Part shown: in pieces, positions 48,329 to 56,843 of the stretch | Layout: the number at the start of each line of letters is the position of its first letter | Numbering within the stretch: position 1 is the stretch's first letter | Assembly (NCBI GenBank): GCA_016715815.1 | Contig: JADJXN010000002.1 | Span: 1-64,000 of the forward strand | Direction of reading: 5' to 3' | DNA: 64,000 nucleotides | Source of the DNA: Oligoflexia bacterium | GTDB taxonomy: Bacteria > Bdellovibrionota > Bdellovibrionia > JABDDW01 | Made by a program: the position numbers and the translations under genes | Notes under the pieces: generated by a model | The model's input: only the letters and a program-made list of their open reading frames with translations | Databases searched by the model: none | What the model was told of the DNA's origin: nothing

Positions 48329-48892
48329 ATGATAGCTAAACTTTCAAACACAGAGCTTCAATTAAAAATTGCCAAATTTTCAAATGATGAGCTTCTTAAT
48401 AAAACAAAGCTTCTCGTTAAAGAAGAAACTCATAAAACTCTAGAGGTGCTTCACCACTTACGTGAAGTAGAGCGCCGCAGATTGTATTTAAAAATCAGCT
48501 ACCCTAGCTTATTTGAATATTGTGTGCATGAGTTAAAATGCAGCCATAGTGCAGCTTTTAGGCGCGTTCTGGATCTTGTAAATAAGCAATCTACAAAACT
48601 GCAACGCAAAGCGCTGCCGGCAGCCGGAAGTAAAAGTGATAATTCTGAAAACTCAAGAGCAATAAAACATAGTAGATATATTCCAGCGTATATCAAACAA
48701 CAAATCTGGCAAAGAGATCAGGGCCAGTGCCAGTACAAAGATCCGCTAAGTCAAAGGCAGTGTAAATCAACCCACTTTATTCAAATAGATCATATAACGC
48801 CATTTTCGCAGCAAGGCTCATCGCTTGACATAAATAACCTCAGGCTACTTTGTGGGAACCATAATCGATGGAGATATGCTCACAATGTCTAG
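48329..48892 (+). CDS. HNH endonuclease-domain protein, shortened bdellovibrio type
   Basis: The 187-residue protein begins with the helical module typical of the multicopy bdellovibrio HNH family (LLVKEETHKTLEVLHHLREVERRRLY, then SYPSLFEYCVHELKCSHSAAFRRV). It jumps after about residue 95 to a C-terminal HNH domain: IWQRDQGQCQYKDPLSQRQC, HFIQIDHITPFSQQG and NNLRLLCGNHNRW, with Cys pairs and the HNH residues intact. Family members I know are usually longer, with an extra helical middle, so this copy looks internally deleted. AGAAGGGGG is the ribosome-binding site. The role (mobile element or defence nuclease) is unknown. Confidence 0.78.
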   Translation: MIAKLSNTELQLKIAKFSNDELLNKTKLLVKEETHKTLEVLHHLREVERRRLYLKISYPSLFEYCVHELKCSHSAAFRRVLDLVNKQSTKLQRKALPAAGSKSDNSENSRAIKHSRYIPAYIKQQIWQRDQGQCQYKDPLSQRQCKSTHFIQIDHITPFSQQGSSLDINNLRLLCGNHNRWRYAHNV

Positions 48893-49090
48893 GGTTAATA
48901 TATTGAGTTTGGATAGAAAAGATTTGGTTTTAAGCTGCCTTCAAGTGCGCTATCCGCCGATCAATCAGTTTACATATTGTTGACGAAAATTGGTCGCTGG
49001 CACTCATTAAATTCCTCTAATCCATTTTATTGCCTATAAGAGGATTTGTTAACGGCTCATAGATTGCTTATGTATTGAAGCGGAGGCCAC

Positions 49091-49831
49091 ATGAAATTTA
49101 AAAACTTTTTTTTCGCTTCAGCTTTACTATTATCCAGTGTCGTTAACGCCCAAGTTCGTCTTGAAATTCAGGCAACAGGAGAGAACAACAAAGAAATTAC
49201 CGACTTAATTTCATTAGCAAAGTCTGACTCATGTTTTAGGGAAATTCTTGATGATGTAAATAGGATTGCTCAAAACCAAGGAAAACGTACAGAAAAGCTG
49301 AATGAATATGGTCCGGTAACAATTAAAATTAGGTACTATCAAAAAGCCGGAGAGACACGTTTTACTCGCGGGTCTCTTACCAGCCCATCAAAACCTATTG
49401 ATACAATTTATCGTCGAATGTTGGCAGTGCATATCAACGTAAATGCATTACCTGGGCAAAAACCAGTTAATTCACCTGCTGTTGACTATCTGGGGACCAA
49501 ATTCGAGGGCAGTACCATAATTTGTGAGGCTGGAGAGAAAACAGTAGATTGTGACTCTTTTACAATGAGATCAAAAATTCAAATTCCCACTATCACATAT
49601 ATTGCAAACAAAGGTGAATGCATTGGCGCAACTACAGAGCTTTATACGCGTGCATTAAACAGATTTAGTGATTCTTCCTATCAAGACACGTTAGCTGGTA
49701 TAAAAAAGCATCTCGATTCTGAGTCAGATGAGGACAAACGCTTACGTAAAGCTTTTGCAGAAATCAATGGTACTGCAACGATATCACCTTCGGTTGTTTC
49801 TGATTCCAGTAATTCCGTAGGAGCTAGATAA
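49091..49831 (+). CDS. Exported protein, unknown (246 aa)
   Basis: A signal peptide (KFKNFFFASALLLSSVVNA) is followed by a helical/beta domain with a SCFREIL segment, three further cysteines in STIICEAGEKTVDCDSFTMRS and KGECIGATTELYTRALNRF, and an acidic C-terminal helix (DSESDEDKRLRKAFAEI). GGAGG lies 5 bases before the ATG. The short ECIGATTELYTRAL-type helix could be a zincin-like remnant, but no HExxH is present. Function is unknown. It is isolated from its neighbours by about 200 bp on both sides, with no further gene in those gaps. Confidence 0.62.
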   Translation: MKFKNFFFASALLLSSVVNAQVRLEIQATGENNKEITDLISLAKSDSCFREILDDVNRIAQNQGKRTEKLNEYGPVTIKIRYYQKAGETRFTRGSLTSPSKPIDTIYRRMLAVHINVNALPGQKPVNSPAVDYLGTKFEGSTIICEAGEKTVDCDSFTMRSKIQIPTITYIANKGECIGATTELYTRALNRFSDSSYQDTLAGIKKHLDSESDEDKRLRKAFAEINGTATISPSVVSDSSNSVGAR

Positions 49832-50025
49832 TCACCACCAGGGCGAAGTAAAGATGCGCTCAACAAACACTGCTTTTTAAAACATCAAGCGGCAATAAAA
49901 GCGTAGGCTATTGTTAAACACAATCACTTACCACCACTTACCTCATCTCTGACTTTCCAAACACACTCCGGTGGCGGTGAAACCACAAGCACTCGAGGAA
50001 TTTTTGCAACACAAAAACCTTAAGC

Positions 50026-51384
50026 CTACTTCACTGATTTAAAAACTTTCCAGGCTTTTAAGTAATTAAGGGCTTGTTGCACTTGGTAGTCTTTATTTAA
50101 GCGCTCCTCTAAAGGAATTTTTGATTCATCAGCCTCTTTAATTTCTTTTTTGACTTCCTCTTTTTTATTTTTCCAAAAGGGAATGCCGCTTTCAACAGCA
50201 CTCTCTGGCACTTCTTTTACTTCAGCATCACCAATTAAATGGCCGTCTATGTCGGCCTCGCGAATACTTTTTCTTTTAATTGTCGCTTTATCTAAAGCTT
50301 CTGTGTCAACTTGTTCAAGGTTAATATCTGGGTCTATACCGTGAGCTTGAATGCTTTTTCCACTAGGTGTGTAGTAACGGGCAATTGTCATTTTTAATCC
50401 TGAGCCATCTCCAAGCTCTACCACTTGTTGCACACTTCCTTTACCAAAAGTTCTCACTCCCATAATAATGGCGCGCTTATGGTCTTTCAAAGCGCCCGCT
50501 ACTATTTCAGAGGCAGAAGCAGAATATTCATTAACCAAAACCACTAAAGGAATATCAAGCCTTGTGTTTTCCTTTTTAGCATAAACAACGCTTTTTTCTT
50601 TTTTGTTTCTACCAATGGTGCTGACAATAACGCCCTCACCAATAAAATAGTCCGCTACTTTTATGGCCTGATCTAGAAGGCCGCCAGCATTATTTCTTAA
50701 ATCCATAATAAGGCCTTTAATTGGAACATTTTTTTTATTAAATTTTTCAATCGTGTTTATTAAGTCATCCCCAGTTTTTTCAGTAAAACTAGTAACCCTA
50801 ATAAAACCAAAACCCTCTTTCATATCAACAAACTTTACGGACTGAATTTTTATCATCTCACGTGTGAGCGTAAATTTCTTAGGCACATCCCAACCTTCAC
50901 GCCAAATTGTGACACTTACTTTTGTACCCTTTTTACCGCGCATAACACTTACTGCCTCAGCCAGGCTCATGCCCTTTGTAGTTTGAGAGTTAATTTCCAC
51001 AACCTTATCCCCCGCTTTAATACCCGCTTTATACGCAGGTGTGTCTTCAATGGGGCTCATGACTGTTAAAATGTCATCTTGTAAGCTAATTTCAATTCCC
51101 ACGCCGCCAAACTCTCCCGTGGTTTCTGTTTTAAATTCTTTAAAAACATCAGGGGGTAAAAAATTAGTGTGGGGGTCAAGGCTTGTGAGCATTCCTTTAA
51201 TACCGCCATAGATGAGCTTTTTAATATCCACTTCTTCAACATAATACTGCTCTATAAGATTTAAAACTTTGCTGAAAAGCTGTAATTCCGCGTAGCGGTC
51301 TTTTGTTGCCGCAATGGCCGCAATAGCTATGACAAATATAATTATAAAAGTAGATAAAGTTTTACGGCGCTGCTTGCGAAACAT
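50026..51384 (-). CDS. ctpA: C-terminal processing peptidase (CtpA, S41)
   Basis: The 452-residue enzyme has an N-terminal membrane anchor (FIIIFVIAIAAIAATK), an N-terminal helical domain (LDPHTNFLPPDVFKEF), a PDZ domain (GVGIEISLQDDILTVMSPIEDTPAYKAGI) and the S41 core with the Ser in EYSASASEIVAGAL and Lys in RTFGKGSVQ. A charged tail follows. Ctp proteases cleave C-termini of periplasmic proteins, often peptidoglycan hydrolases or their adaptors. It is last in the ftsE-ftsX-envC-ctpA unit and overlaps envC by 23 bp, which fits control of septal cell-wall hydrolysis. Confidence 0.95.
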   Translation of the reverse strand: MFRKQRRKTLSTFIIIFVIAIAAIAATKDRYAELQLFSKVLNLIEQYYVEEVDIKKLIYGGIKGMLTSLDPHTNFLPPDVFKEFKTETTGEFGGVGIEISLQDDILTVMSPIEDTPAYKAGIKAGDKVVEINSQTTKGMSLAEAVSVMRGKKGTKVSVTIWREGWDVPKKFTLTREMIKIQSVKFVDMKEGFGFIRVTSFTEKTGDDLINTIEKFNKKNVPIKGLIMDLRNNAGGLLDQAIKVADYFIGEGVIVSTIGRNKKEKSVVYAKKENTRLDIPLVVLVNEYSASASEIVAGALKDHKRAIIMGVRTFGKGSVQQVVELGDGSGLKMTIARYYTPSGKSIQAHGIDPDINLEQVDTEALDKATIKRKSIREADIDGHLIGDAEVKEVPESAVESGIPFWKNKKEEVKKEIKEADESKIPLEERLNKDYQVQQALNYLKAWKVFKSVK

Positions 51385-52468
51385 GTCTCCTCCACGTTAG
51401 CCAATTTAATGGGTCAAGGCTTTCGCTAAAATGTCTGATTTCAAAATATAACCCCTCTCCTCTTAAACTTCCGCTGTCTCCTGATTTTGCAATAACTTCA
51501 CCACGCTTAACAGCATCCCCAACTGCTTTTTGAATTTTAGAATTATGTGCATAAATTGAATAGTAATGATCCCCGTGGTCTACAATGATAGTATCTCCAA
51601 AGCCGTCTACCCAACCCGTAAAAGCCACTTTGCCATCAAAAACAGACAAAACACTTTCCCCAGTTTTTGATTCAAAAAATAAACCTTTGTGAAAAATTTT
51701 GGTGCTAAATTTATCATCGGTCATAATACCAAATTTTTGCCCTATTCTACTTCTTACTGGCGGCTGAAGCTTTCCTTGAAACTCAAAAAATGCACTATTT
51801 AAAGAATCTGATAAGTTCATGGTTCTTAGTTGTTCTTCAAATTTTAATGCAGCATTTTTTAGCTCTTTATAGGCCCTTAAGTGAATTTGCTTGTTTGTTT
51901 CTACTTCTGATAAAAGGCTCACTTGAATTTGCTTTTGCTCATCGTATTTTATTTTGTCTCTATTAAGTCTTTTTTCAGTAATGAGGTAATTTCTAATTTG
52001 CTTTTTAAGATATACACTTTCAGCAGCAATTCTTGTGATACTGTTTTTATAATTTTGAATTAAGCTTAAATCTTTTTTAGTAATAATTTTTAAAAACTTA
52101 ACGTTTCTTGCAAGCTCTGCACTTGAATGACTTGATAAAAGTACTTCTGCATAACCGTGGTAGCCAATTTTATACAAAGCACGTAAACGCTGCCAAAGTT
52201 GTTCGCGCTGAATTTCTTTTGTATTTTCAAGACGCGCTAAAAGCTGAGACTGGGTTTCTATTTTCCTTTTTGACTGGCTGAGCTGGTCTTCCATGCTTTG
52301 AATGTCATAATTTATTTTATTTAAATTTTTATTAATTTCATAAAGCACAGCCATAATGCTTCGTTTTTGAACCTCAGCTTGCACAATTTGCTGGCGCTCA
52401 TTTTTAATATCATGGGAAATTTGCTCAACTGAGCCAAAAGCACTTAAGGCAAGAAAAAGGGCGATCAC
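51362..52468 (-). CDS. envC: EnvC-like murein hydrolase activator (degenerate LytM)
   Basis: The 368-residue protein has a signal peptide, a long coiled coil (about 20-220, with QIVQAEVQKRSIMAVLYEINKN) and a C-terminal LytM/M23 domain. The domain keeps the fold markers (GDTIIVDHGDHYYSIYAHNS, GDSGSLRGEGLYFEIRH) but lacks the HxxxD and HxH zinc ligands (HKGLFFES; YFEIR in place of HFEIR). It should therefore be a non-catalytic activator, like EnvC, recruited to the septum by FtsX. It overlaps ftsX by 4 bp and ctpA by 23 bp. Confidence 0.88.
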   Translation of the reverse strand: MIALFLALSAFGSVEQISHDIKNERQQIVQAEVQKRSIMAVLYEINKNLNKINYDIQSMEDQLSQSKRKIETQSQLLARLENTKEIQREQLWQRLRALYKIGYHGYAEVLLSSHSSAELARNVKFLKIITKKDLSLIQNYKNSITRIAAESVYLKKQIRNYLITEKRLNRDKIKYDEQKQIQVSLLSEVETNKQIHLRAYKELKNAALKFEEQLRTMNLSDSLNSAFFEFQGKLQPPVRSRIGQKFGIMTDDKFSTKIFHKGLFFESKTGESVLSVFDGKVAFTGWVDGFGDTIIVDHGDHYYSIYAHNSKIQKAVGDAVKRGEVIAKSGDSGSLRGEGLYFEIRHFSESLDPLNWLTWRRHVSQAAP

Positions 52469-53397
52469 AGGGACCTCGCGCCCTCGGCAGCGGCCCAGCC
52501 GGTATTAATTTTTGAAACACAAATATAACTGCCTGCAGCGCCTATAATGCCGCCAAATAAAACCATTAGAAAAATAACTAGTGGGCTAAAAAATGTAAGA
52601 ACCTTATCTGCTGATTGTGCTCCTAATACCCCATCTATAAACTGAAAGCTGTAGCTGTAGATACCACCAAGAATAAGTATGGCAAACACAGAGGAAATTA
52701 TTCCCTGAAACGCTCCTTCAATTAAAAATGGTGCTCTAATTTCATTATTGGTAGCTCCAATGAGCTCTAAAATTTCTACCTCTTCACGGCGACTTGCTAA
52801 CGAAGCACGAATGCTGTTACTTACTGTAAATAAACAGCCTACAAAAATGGCAATTCCAAATAAAATACCAAGTACACGTGCTATACGCATAAGGTTTGTG
52901 TAATTTCCAACCCATTCTTGACCATAGCTTACATCTTCAATGCCGCCCATTGCGCTAAATTCATCTGCTATTTTGCTTACTTTTTCTGGGCTATTAAATT
53001 CTGGTTTTAATTGTATTTGGTAAGAAGCAGGAAACGGGCTTCCCACTTCAGATTTAAGTGAACTTAAAAATTGTGGCCCGTAGTTTTTAAGGCTTTTTTC
53101 AAAAAGTTTTGCGGCCTGAACTTTGTCTATAAAATCATGGCGAACTATATACTCTGAGCTCTCTAGCTTTTTTTTGATTTGTTCTATCTGGCTCTCACTA
53201 ATGTTGTCTGTTAAATAAACTGTAATTTGAATTTCCTCTCCCCATACGGAAAAAAGTCTTGAAGTATTATGAGAAAATAAAACCGTTCCATAAATAAGCC
53301 CCAAGCTTAAAGACAAAACTGCAAAGGTAGATAAATTCATCCAAAACTGAGAGATCCAACTTCTTTTTAGGGTGCTAAAAATCAAGTTCAATTTCAT
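52465..53397 (-). CDS. ftsX: Cell-division protein FtsX
   Basis: The ATG at 53397 (MKLNLIFSTLKRSWISQF) is preferred; an earlier in-frame start at 53430 adds residues encoded within ftsE. The protein has about 310 residues and four transmembrane helices, with a large periplasmic loop after the first (QITVYLTDNISESQIEQIKKKL, PFPASYQIQLKP) and an FtsX/MacB-type C-terminus (RREEVEILELIGATNNEIRAPF). It transmits FtsE ATP hydrolysis to EnvC. It overlaps ftsE by 23 bp. Confidence 0.93.
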   Translation of the reverse strand: MKLNLIFSTLKRSWISQFWMNLSTFAVLSLSLGLIYGTVLFSHNTSRLFSVWGEEIQITVYLTDNISESQIEQIKKKLESSEYIVRHDFIDKVQAAKLFEKSLKNYGPQFLSSLKSEVGSPFPASYQIQLKPEFNSPEKVSKIADEFSAMGGIEDVSYGQEWVGNYTNLMRIARVLGILFGIAIFVGCLFTVSNSIRASLASRREEVEILELIGATNNEIRAPFLIEGAFQGIISSVFAILILGGIYSYSFQFIDGVLGAQSADKVLTFFSPLVIFLMVLFGGIIGAAGSYICVSKINTGWAAAEGARSL

Positions 53398-54082
53398 ATT
53401 TAATCTCTTCTCTGCTTGCAGAAGGCACATGTTCTACAATATGGCCTTTGTCAATCTTTAGAACGCGGCGGTTGCCTTTGGTAATAAACGCCAAGTTGTG
53501 TGTAGCAATAAAAACCGTAGTCCCTTGGGCATTAATTTTTGCAAATAAATCCATGATTTCTTCAGACAAAGCAGCATCAAGGTTTCCAGTTGGCTCATCT
53601 GCAATAAGAATTCCTGGTTTTGAAATAATAGCACGTGCTATAGCCACTCTTTGTTGCTCCCCTCCCGAAAGATGCATTGGGTAAAAGGGCCCTTTATATT
53701 TTAAACCTACTTGCTCAAGGGCTAAATTAACTCTGTCAGTAATTTCAGCTTTTCTAATTCCAGCCAGCTCCAAGGGAAGGGCAATGTTTTCAAATACAGT
53801 TCTATTTTTTAATAATTTAAAATCTTGAAACACAACGCCAATTTTTCTTCTAATTAAGGGGATGTCTTGGGGCTTTATTTTTTTTAAATCAACACCCGCT
53901 ACTTCAATGGCTCCTGAAGTGGGTTGGTCATAACAAGTGATAAGCCTAAATAAAGTTGTTTTGCCAGCGCCACTGGGACCGGTAAGGTAAACAAATTCGC
54001 CTTTTTGAATTTCAATATTAATATCTGAAAGGGCATGAACACTTGGTTGATATATTTTGTAAACATGTGTGAGTTTGATCAT
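53375..54082 (-). CDS. ftsE: Cell-division ATP-binding protein FtsE
   Basis: The 235-residue ABC ATPase has Walker A TGPSGAGKTTLFRL (about residue 35), Q-loop VFQDFKLL, signature LSGGEQQRVAIARAI and Walker B ILIADEPTGNLD, with FtsE-typical length. It partners with FtsX to regulate septal murein hydrolysis. First core gene of the operon, it is 6 bp downstream of a conserved small gene at 54089. Confidence 0.95.
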   Translation of the reverse strand: MIKLTHVYKIYQPSVHALSDINIEIQKGEFVYLTGPSGAGKTTLFRLITCYDQPTSGAIEVAGVDLKKIKPQDIPLIRRKIGVVFQDFKLLKNRTVFENIALPLELAGIRKAEITDRVNLALEQVGLKYKGPFYPMHLSGGEQQRVAIARAIISKPGILIADEPTGNLDAALSEEIMDLFAKINAQGTTVFIATHNLAFITKGNRRVLKIDKGHIVEHVPSASREEIKYEIELDF

Positions 54083-54088
54083 TACCTA

Positions 54089-54358
54089 TTATTTTAAACT
54101 GGAGATGGTAAGAGCGCCAGAAATGAGTTGGTCTAGAACTTTTTGATGTTGCTCGCGCATGCCATATTCAATGGCCTTTTGTCCCGTAGCAGGACTAGTT
54201 TGCTCTATACTTAGGTAGGTCGTTTTAATTGTCCAAACCACACTACCAGATTGGTAAACACGTGTGACCACCAAAGCTTTGTCAGCACCCCAATCTTCAG
54301 TCTGCACATGAAAGGTTTTGCCTTGTAAAATAATGTCGCTGTTAAAGCCTTTTTCCAT
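54089..54358 (-). CDS. Small conserved cytoplasmic protein of delta-group type, unknown
   Basis: A start at 54358 gives 89 residues opening MEKGFNSDIILQGKTFHVQTEDWG. This N-terminus is familiar from small conserved proteins in bdellovibrios and myxobacteria, whereas the longer start at 54394 adds an unlikely leader. A beta-rich first half (ALVVTRVYQSGSVVWTIKTTY) is followed by a helix (EYGMREQHQKVLDQLISG). It lies 6 bp upstream of ftsE on the same strand and is probably cotranscribed. Function is unknown. Confidence 0.7.
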   Translation of the reverse strand: MEKGFNSDIILQGKTFHVQTEDWGADKALVVTRVYQSGSVVWTIKTTYLSIEQTSPATGQKAIEYGMREQHQKVLDQLISGALTISSLK

Positions 54359-54441
54359 AGCTTTAAAGTTTGCCAAAAATACCTTTGATGTCAAGTAGAT
54401 AGGGGCTTATATAATGGGTTCATTTTGCCGATAAGTTGTCA

Positions 54442-56271
54442 ATGGGCAAGGGGCAATCTCTTAAAATTTTAAAACTCGTTTTTATCTTTTTTGTATTTTT
54501 TGCTTTTACAAATTATATTGGTGTTGCTTGTGGGCAAAATTCCGGCAACCCCGTAAGCGAATATCCCACCGAAAGCTGTTACCCAACAGCAACATACACC
54601 AAAAACTTTGCACCAAGTTTTGAAGAACCTTATTGTTCAAGTGTTATAAGCTATTCTAATGCCGTCACAGTAACAGCTACTGCCGCCTTTAATGTGCTTG
54701 AGCAATCTGGCATCGGCTTTGGCAATGAAATCTTAGGCGGCCCCATTGCAAGAGCAGAGATTCAAGTTTTAGATCAAAACAATAATGTCATTCAGTGCAG
54801 TGAAACAGGCCCCAACGGAGAAATTAGTTTTTTAATTCCTAAAAATATGGCGGGGTTAAAATTAAAAATAAACTCTCGAGCTGATAATAGTTTTGTTAAA
54901 GCTAGTGTTTTAAATTCTCCAAGTTCTGATAATTTTTATTCTTTAATTGTTAACTTTAATACCTCTAATAACTCAACTCTGGATCTTGGCTCAATTGTAG
55001 CGCCCGCTACAGACTCACTTGAGGGCGGGGCCTTTAATATTTTAGATAATATTTTAAAAGCTAATGAAGCTTTACGTTATTTTTCAAATTCATTTTCAGT
55101 TGCGCCAAAAGTAATTGTTTATTGGCAAAAAGGAGTTAACCCTTACACTTATGTTGGCGGCTCAAGTACTGTGGGTGTAAGTTTTTATGTTATTGGCTCA
55201 GGCCGTTTATATATTCTTGGCGGAATTAATGGAGACATTGATAACAGTGACTTTGACCACTTTGATAACTCCATTATTAACCATGAGTATGGGCATTTTA
55301 TTGAAGATGCATTTTCAAAAGCAGACTCTCCTGGCGGCCTTCATGATGGAAACCACATTATAGATGCTAGGCTTGCTTGGGGCGAGGGTTGGGCCAATTT
55401 TTTCTCTTCAGCAATAAGGGCAAATAAAATTTATAGTGATTGTTACGGCACACAAAGTGGTTCCACGGGTTGTTTTATTTACCATAACATGGACACAAAT
55501 ATTCCCACCATTGATGTGCCCAATGCCGCAGGTGAGGGTAATTTTAGAGAGTTTGCTATCACCCGAGCGCTTTGGGATTCAGTTGACCCAATACGAAATA
55601 TTGCTAGTGGGCCAACAAGTGGGGCTAACCCTGATTTTAATAATGCTCAAGATAATCTCACCCAACCATTTGGAAATTTTTGGGATACATTTAGTGGTCC
55701 CTTTGCATCTTCTAGCGAGGCCTTTAGAAGTGTGGGAAAATTTTTATTTATGAATAATGATTCGGTTTTAAACTCATCAAGCGTTTTTAATGCGGATAAA
55801 ATTTTACCAAACCCAAAAGATTTTGCTCAACCACTTCCAACCACAGGCGACGCGGCTTGTGATGCCTCAGCTGCAACACAAATTTTTGCAAATGATATCT
55901 CAAGTTATTCATTTAACGGTGCAACCATTTGCCAGCGTGGGAACTTACATCACTTTTGTAGCAACCAACTAGCCAGTAATGATTTTTATGAAGTAAATTA
56001 TGATGGCAGCTTTTCCACCATTAGCATTTCAAGAACCTCAGGCTCTGCAGAGCTTGATATGTACTTGTATAAAAACCCTTATGTATTTGGAAACCAGTGC
56101 GACATTGTAAAACAAAGTGCCCTTGGTTTAAGCAGTGACAAATCTATTTCTTTAAGTGGCCTGGCATATGGAAAGTATATGCTTAATATAAATGTTTATA
56201 CCGGAAATGGTAATCCGACATCGCCATCTGGTTATAAAATTTTTGTTGATTCTGTGAGGGTCTGCCCATGA
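54442..56271 (+). CDS. Exported HExxH protein with C-terminal PPC-like domain
   Basis: The ATG at 54442 gives 609 residues; a TTG at 54436 adds only two. The N-terminus is a signal, with GVACGQN possibly a lipobox. A beta-sandwich region (about 95-175) precedes IINHEYGHFIEDAFSKAD (about 290), an HExxH zinc motif, and DARLAWGEGWANFFSSA downstream with a Glu that could be the third ligand, a pattern seen in secreted zinc peptidases. The last 100 residues resemble a pre-peptidase C-terminal domain (EVNYDGSFSTISISRTSGSAELDMYLY). It overlaps the next gene by 4 bp. Secreted-protease function is inferred from these motifs. Confidence 0.68.
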   Translation: MGKGQSLKILKLVFIFFVFFAFTNYIGVACGQNSGNPVSEYPTESCYPTATYTKNFAPSFEEPYCSSVISYSNAVTVTATAAFNVLEQSGIGFGNEILGGPIARAEIQVLDQNNNVIQCSETGPNGEISFLIPKNMAGLKLKINSRADNSFVKASVLNSPSSDNFYSLIVNFNTSNNSTLDLGSIVAPATDSLEGGAFNILDNILKANEALRYFSNSFSVAPKVIVYWQKGVNPYTYVGGSSTVGVSFYVIGSGRLYILGGINGDIDNSDFDHFDNSIINHEYGHFIEDAFSKADSPGGLHDGNHIIDARLAWGEGWANFFSSAIRANKIYSDCYGTQSGSTGCFIYHNMDTNIPTIDVPNAAGEGNFREFAITRALWDSVDPIRNIASGPTSGANPDFNNAQDNLTQPFGNFWDTFSGPFASSSEAFRSVGKFLFMNNDSVLNSSSVFNADKILPNPKDFAQPLPTTGDAACDASAATQIFANDISSYSFNGATICQRGNLHHFCSNQLASNDFYEVNYDGSFSTISISRTSGSAELDMYLYKNPYVFGNQCDIVKQSALGLSSDKSISLSGLAYGKYMLNINVYTGNGNPTSPSGYKIFVDSVRVCP

Positions 56272-56798
56272 TGAGATTTTTAATTACTAAAAAGTATTAT
56301 ATATTTGCAGCCCTTGTAGGAGTTTTGTTAGGAGCTGTCACGCTCTTAGCAATACACTCCGGCACTTCCACTGTCACAAGATTGATCGCAAACAAAATTG
56401 TATTAGCAAAAGCCGTCCCTGGCGGCTTTCAAGTAAGCTTATCTACAAATAGTGAGGTACCAATAAAAGCAGGCGCGCCTTTTACAATAAAAGCAAAAAT
56501 AACAATGTTTAATGGCCAAGGGGTTTTTGAATTTATTTGGTGGTTACCAGAAGAGGTGAATGTTATCTCTGGCGAGGTTGATCCAACATTAGTGTTTAAT
56601 TCAAATGGTGAGGCGGAAGCTGAAATTACTTTAAGCCTTCCTTATGATAACAAAAACTACCAAATTGATGGTGAGGCTTACCGCATTTATGAAGACAGCT
56701 CCGTTTTAGGTAGCATTAAACAATTTAATACTAACCCTGAGCTTTTAAGCTCAGCCACTGTAAAGCCCATATTAAAAAGGGCACGCGTAGTGCAGTGA
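56268..56798 (+). CDS. Membrane-anchored periplasmic protein, unknown (176 aa)
   Basis: One N-terminal membrane helix (YYIFAALVGVLLGAVTLLAIH) anchors a roughly 140-residue beta-rich domain (GGFQVSLSTNSEVPIKAGAPFTIKAKI, FEFIWWLPEEVNVISGE, AEITLSLPYDNKNYQIDGEA), Ig-like or cupredoxin-like in outline. The 4-bp overlap with the HExxH gene indicates coupled translation, so it may be a partner, inhibitor or presenter of that protein. No family is recognised. Confidence 0.65.
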   Translation: MMRFLITKKYYIFAALVGVLLGAVTLLAIHSGTSTVTRLIANKIVLAKAVPGGFQVSLSTNSEVPIKAGAPFTIKAKITMFNGQGVFEFIWWLPEEVNVISGEVDPTLVFNSNGEAEAEITLSLPYDNKNYQIDGEAYRIYEDSSVLGSIKQFNTNPELLSSATVKPILKRARVVQ

Positions 56799-56843
56799 TT
56801 TAAAAATTGACCAACATAATCAATTAAATCATAATCACTTTTT

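Noticed and set aside
49832..50025. Short coding remnant before ctpA
   Set aside because: A frame of about 28 codons (after a TGA near 49953) looks protein-like, but it has no start, no ribosome-binding site and no recognised family.
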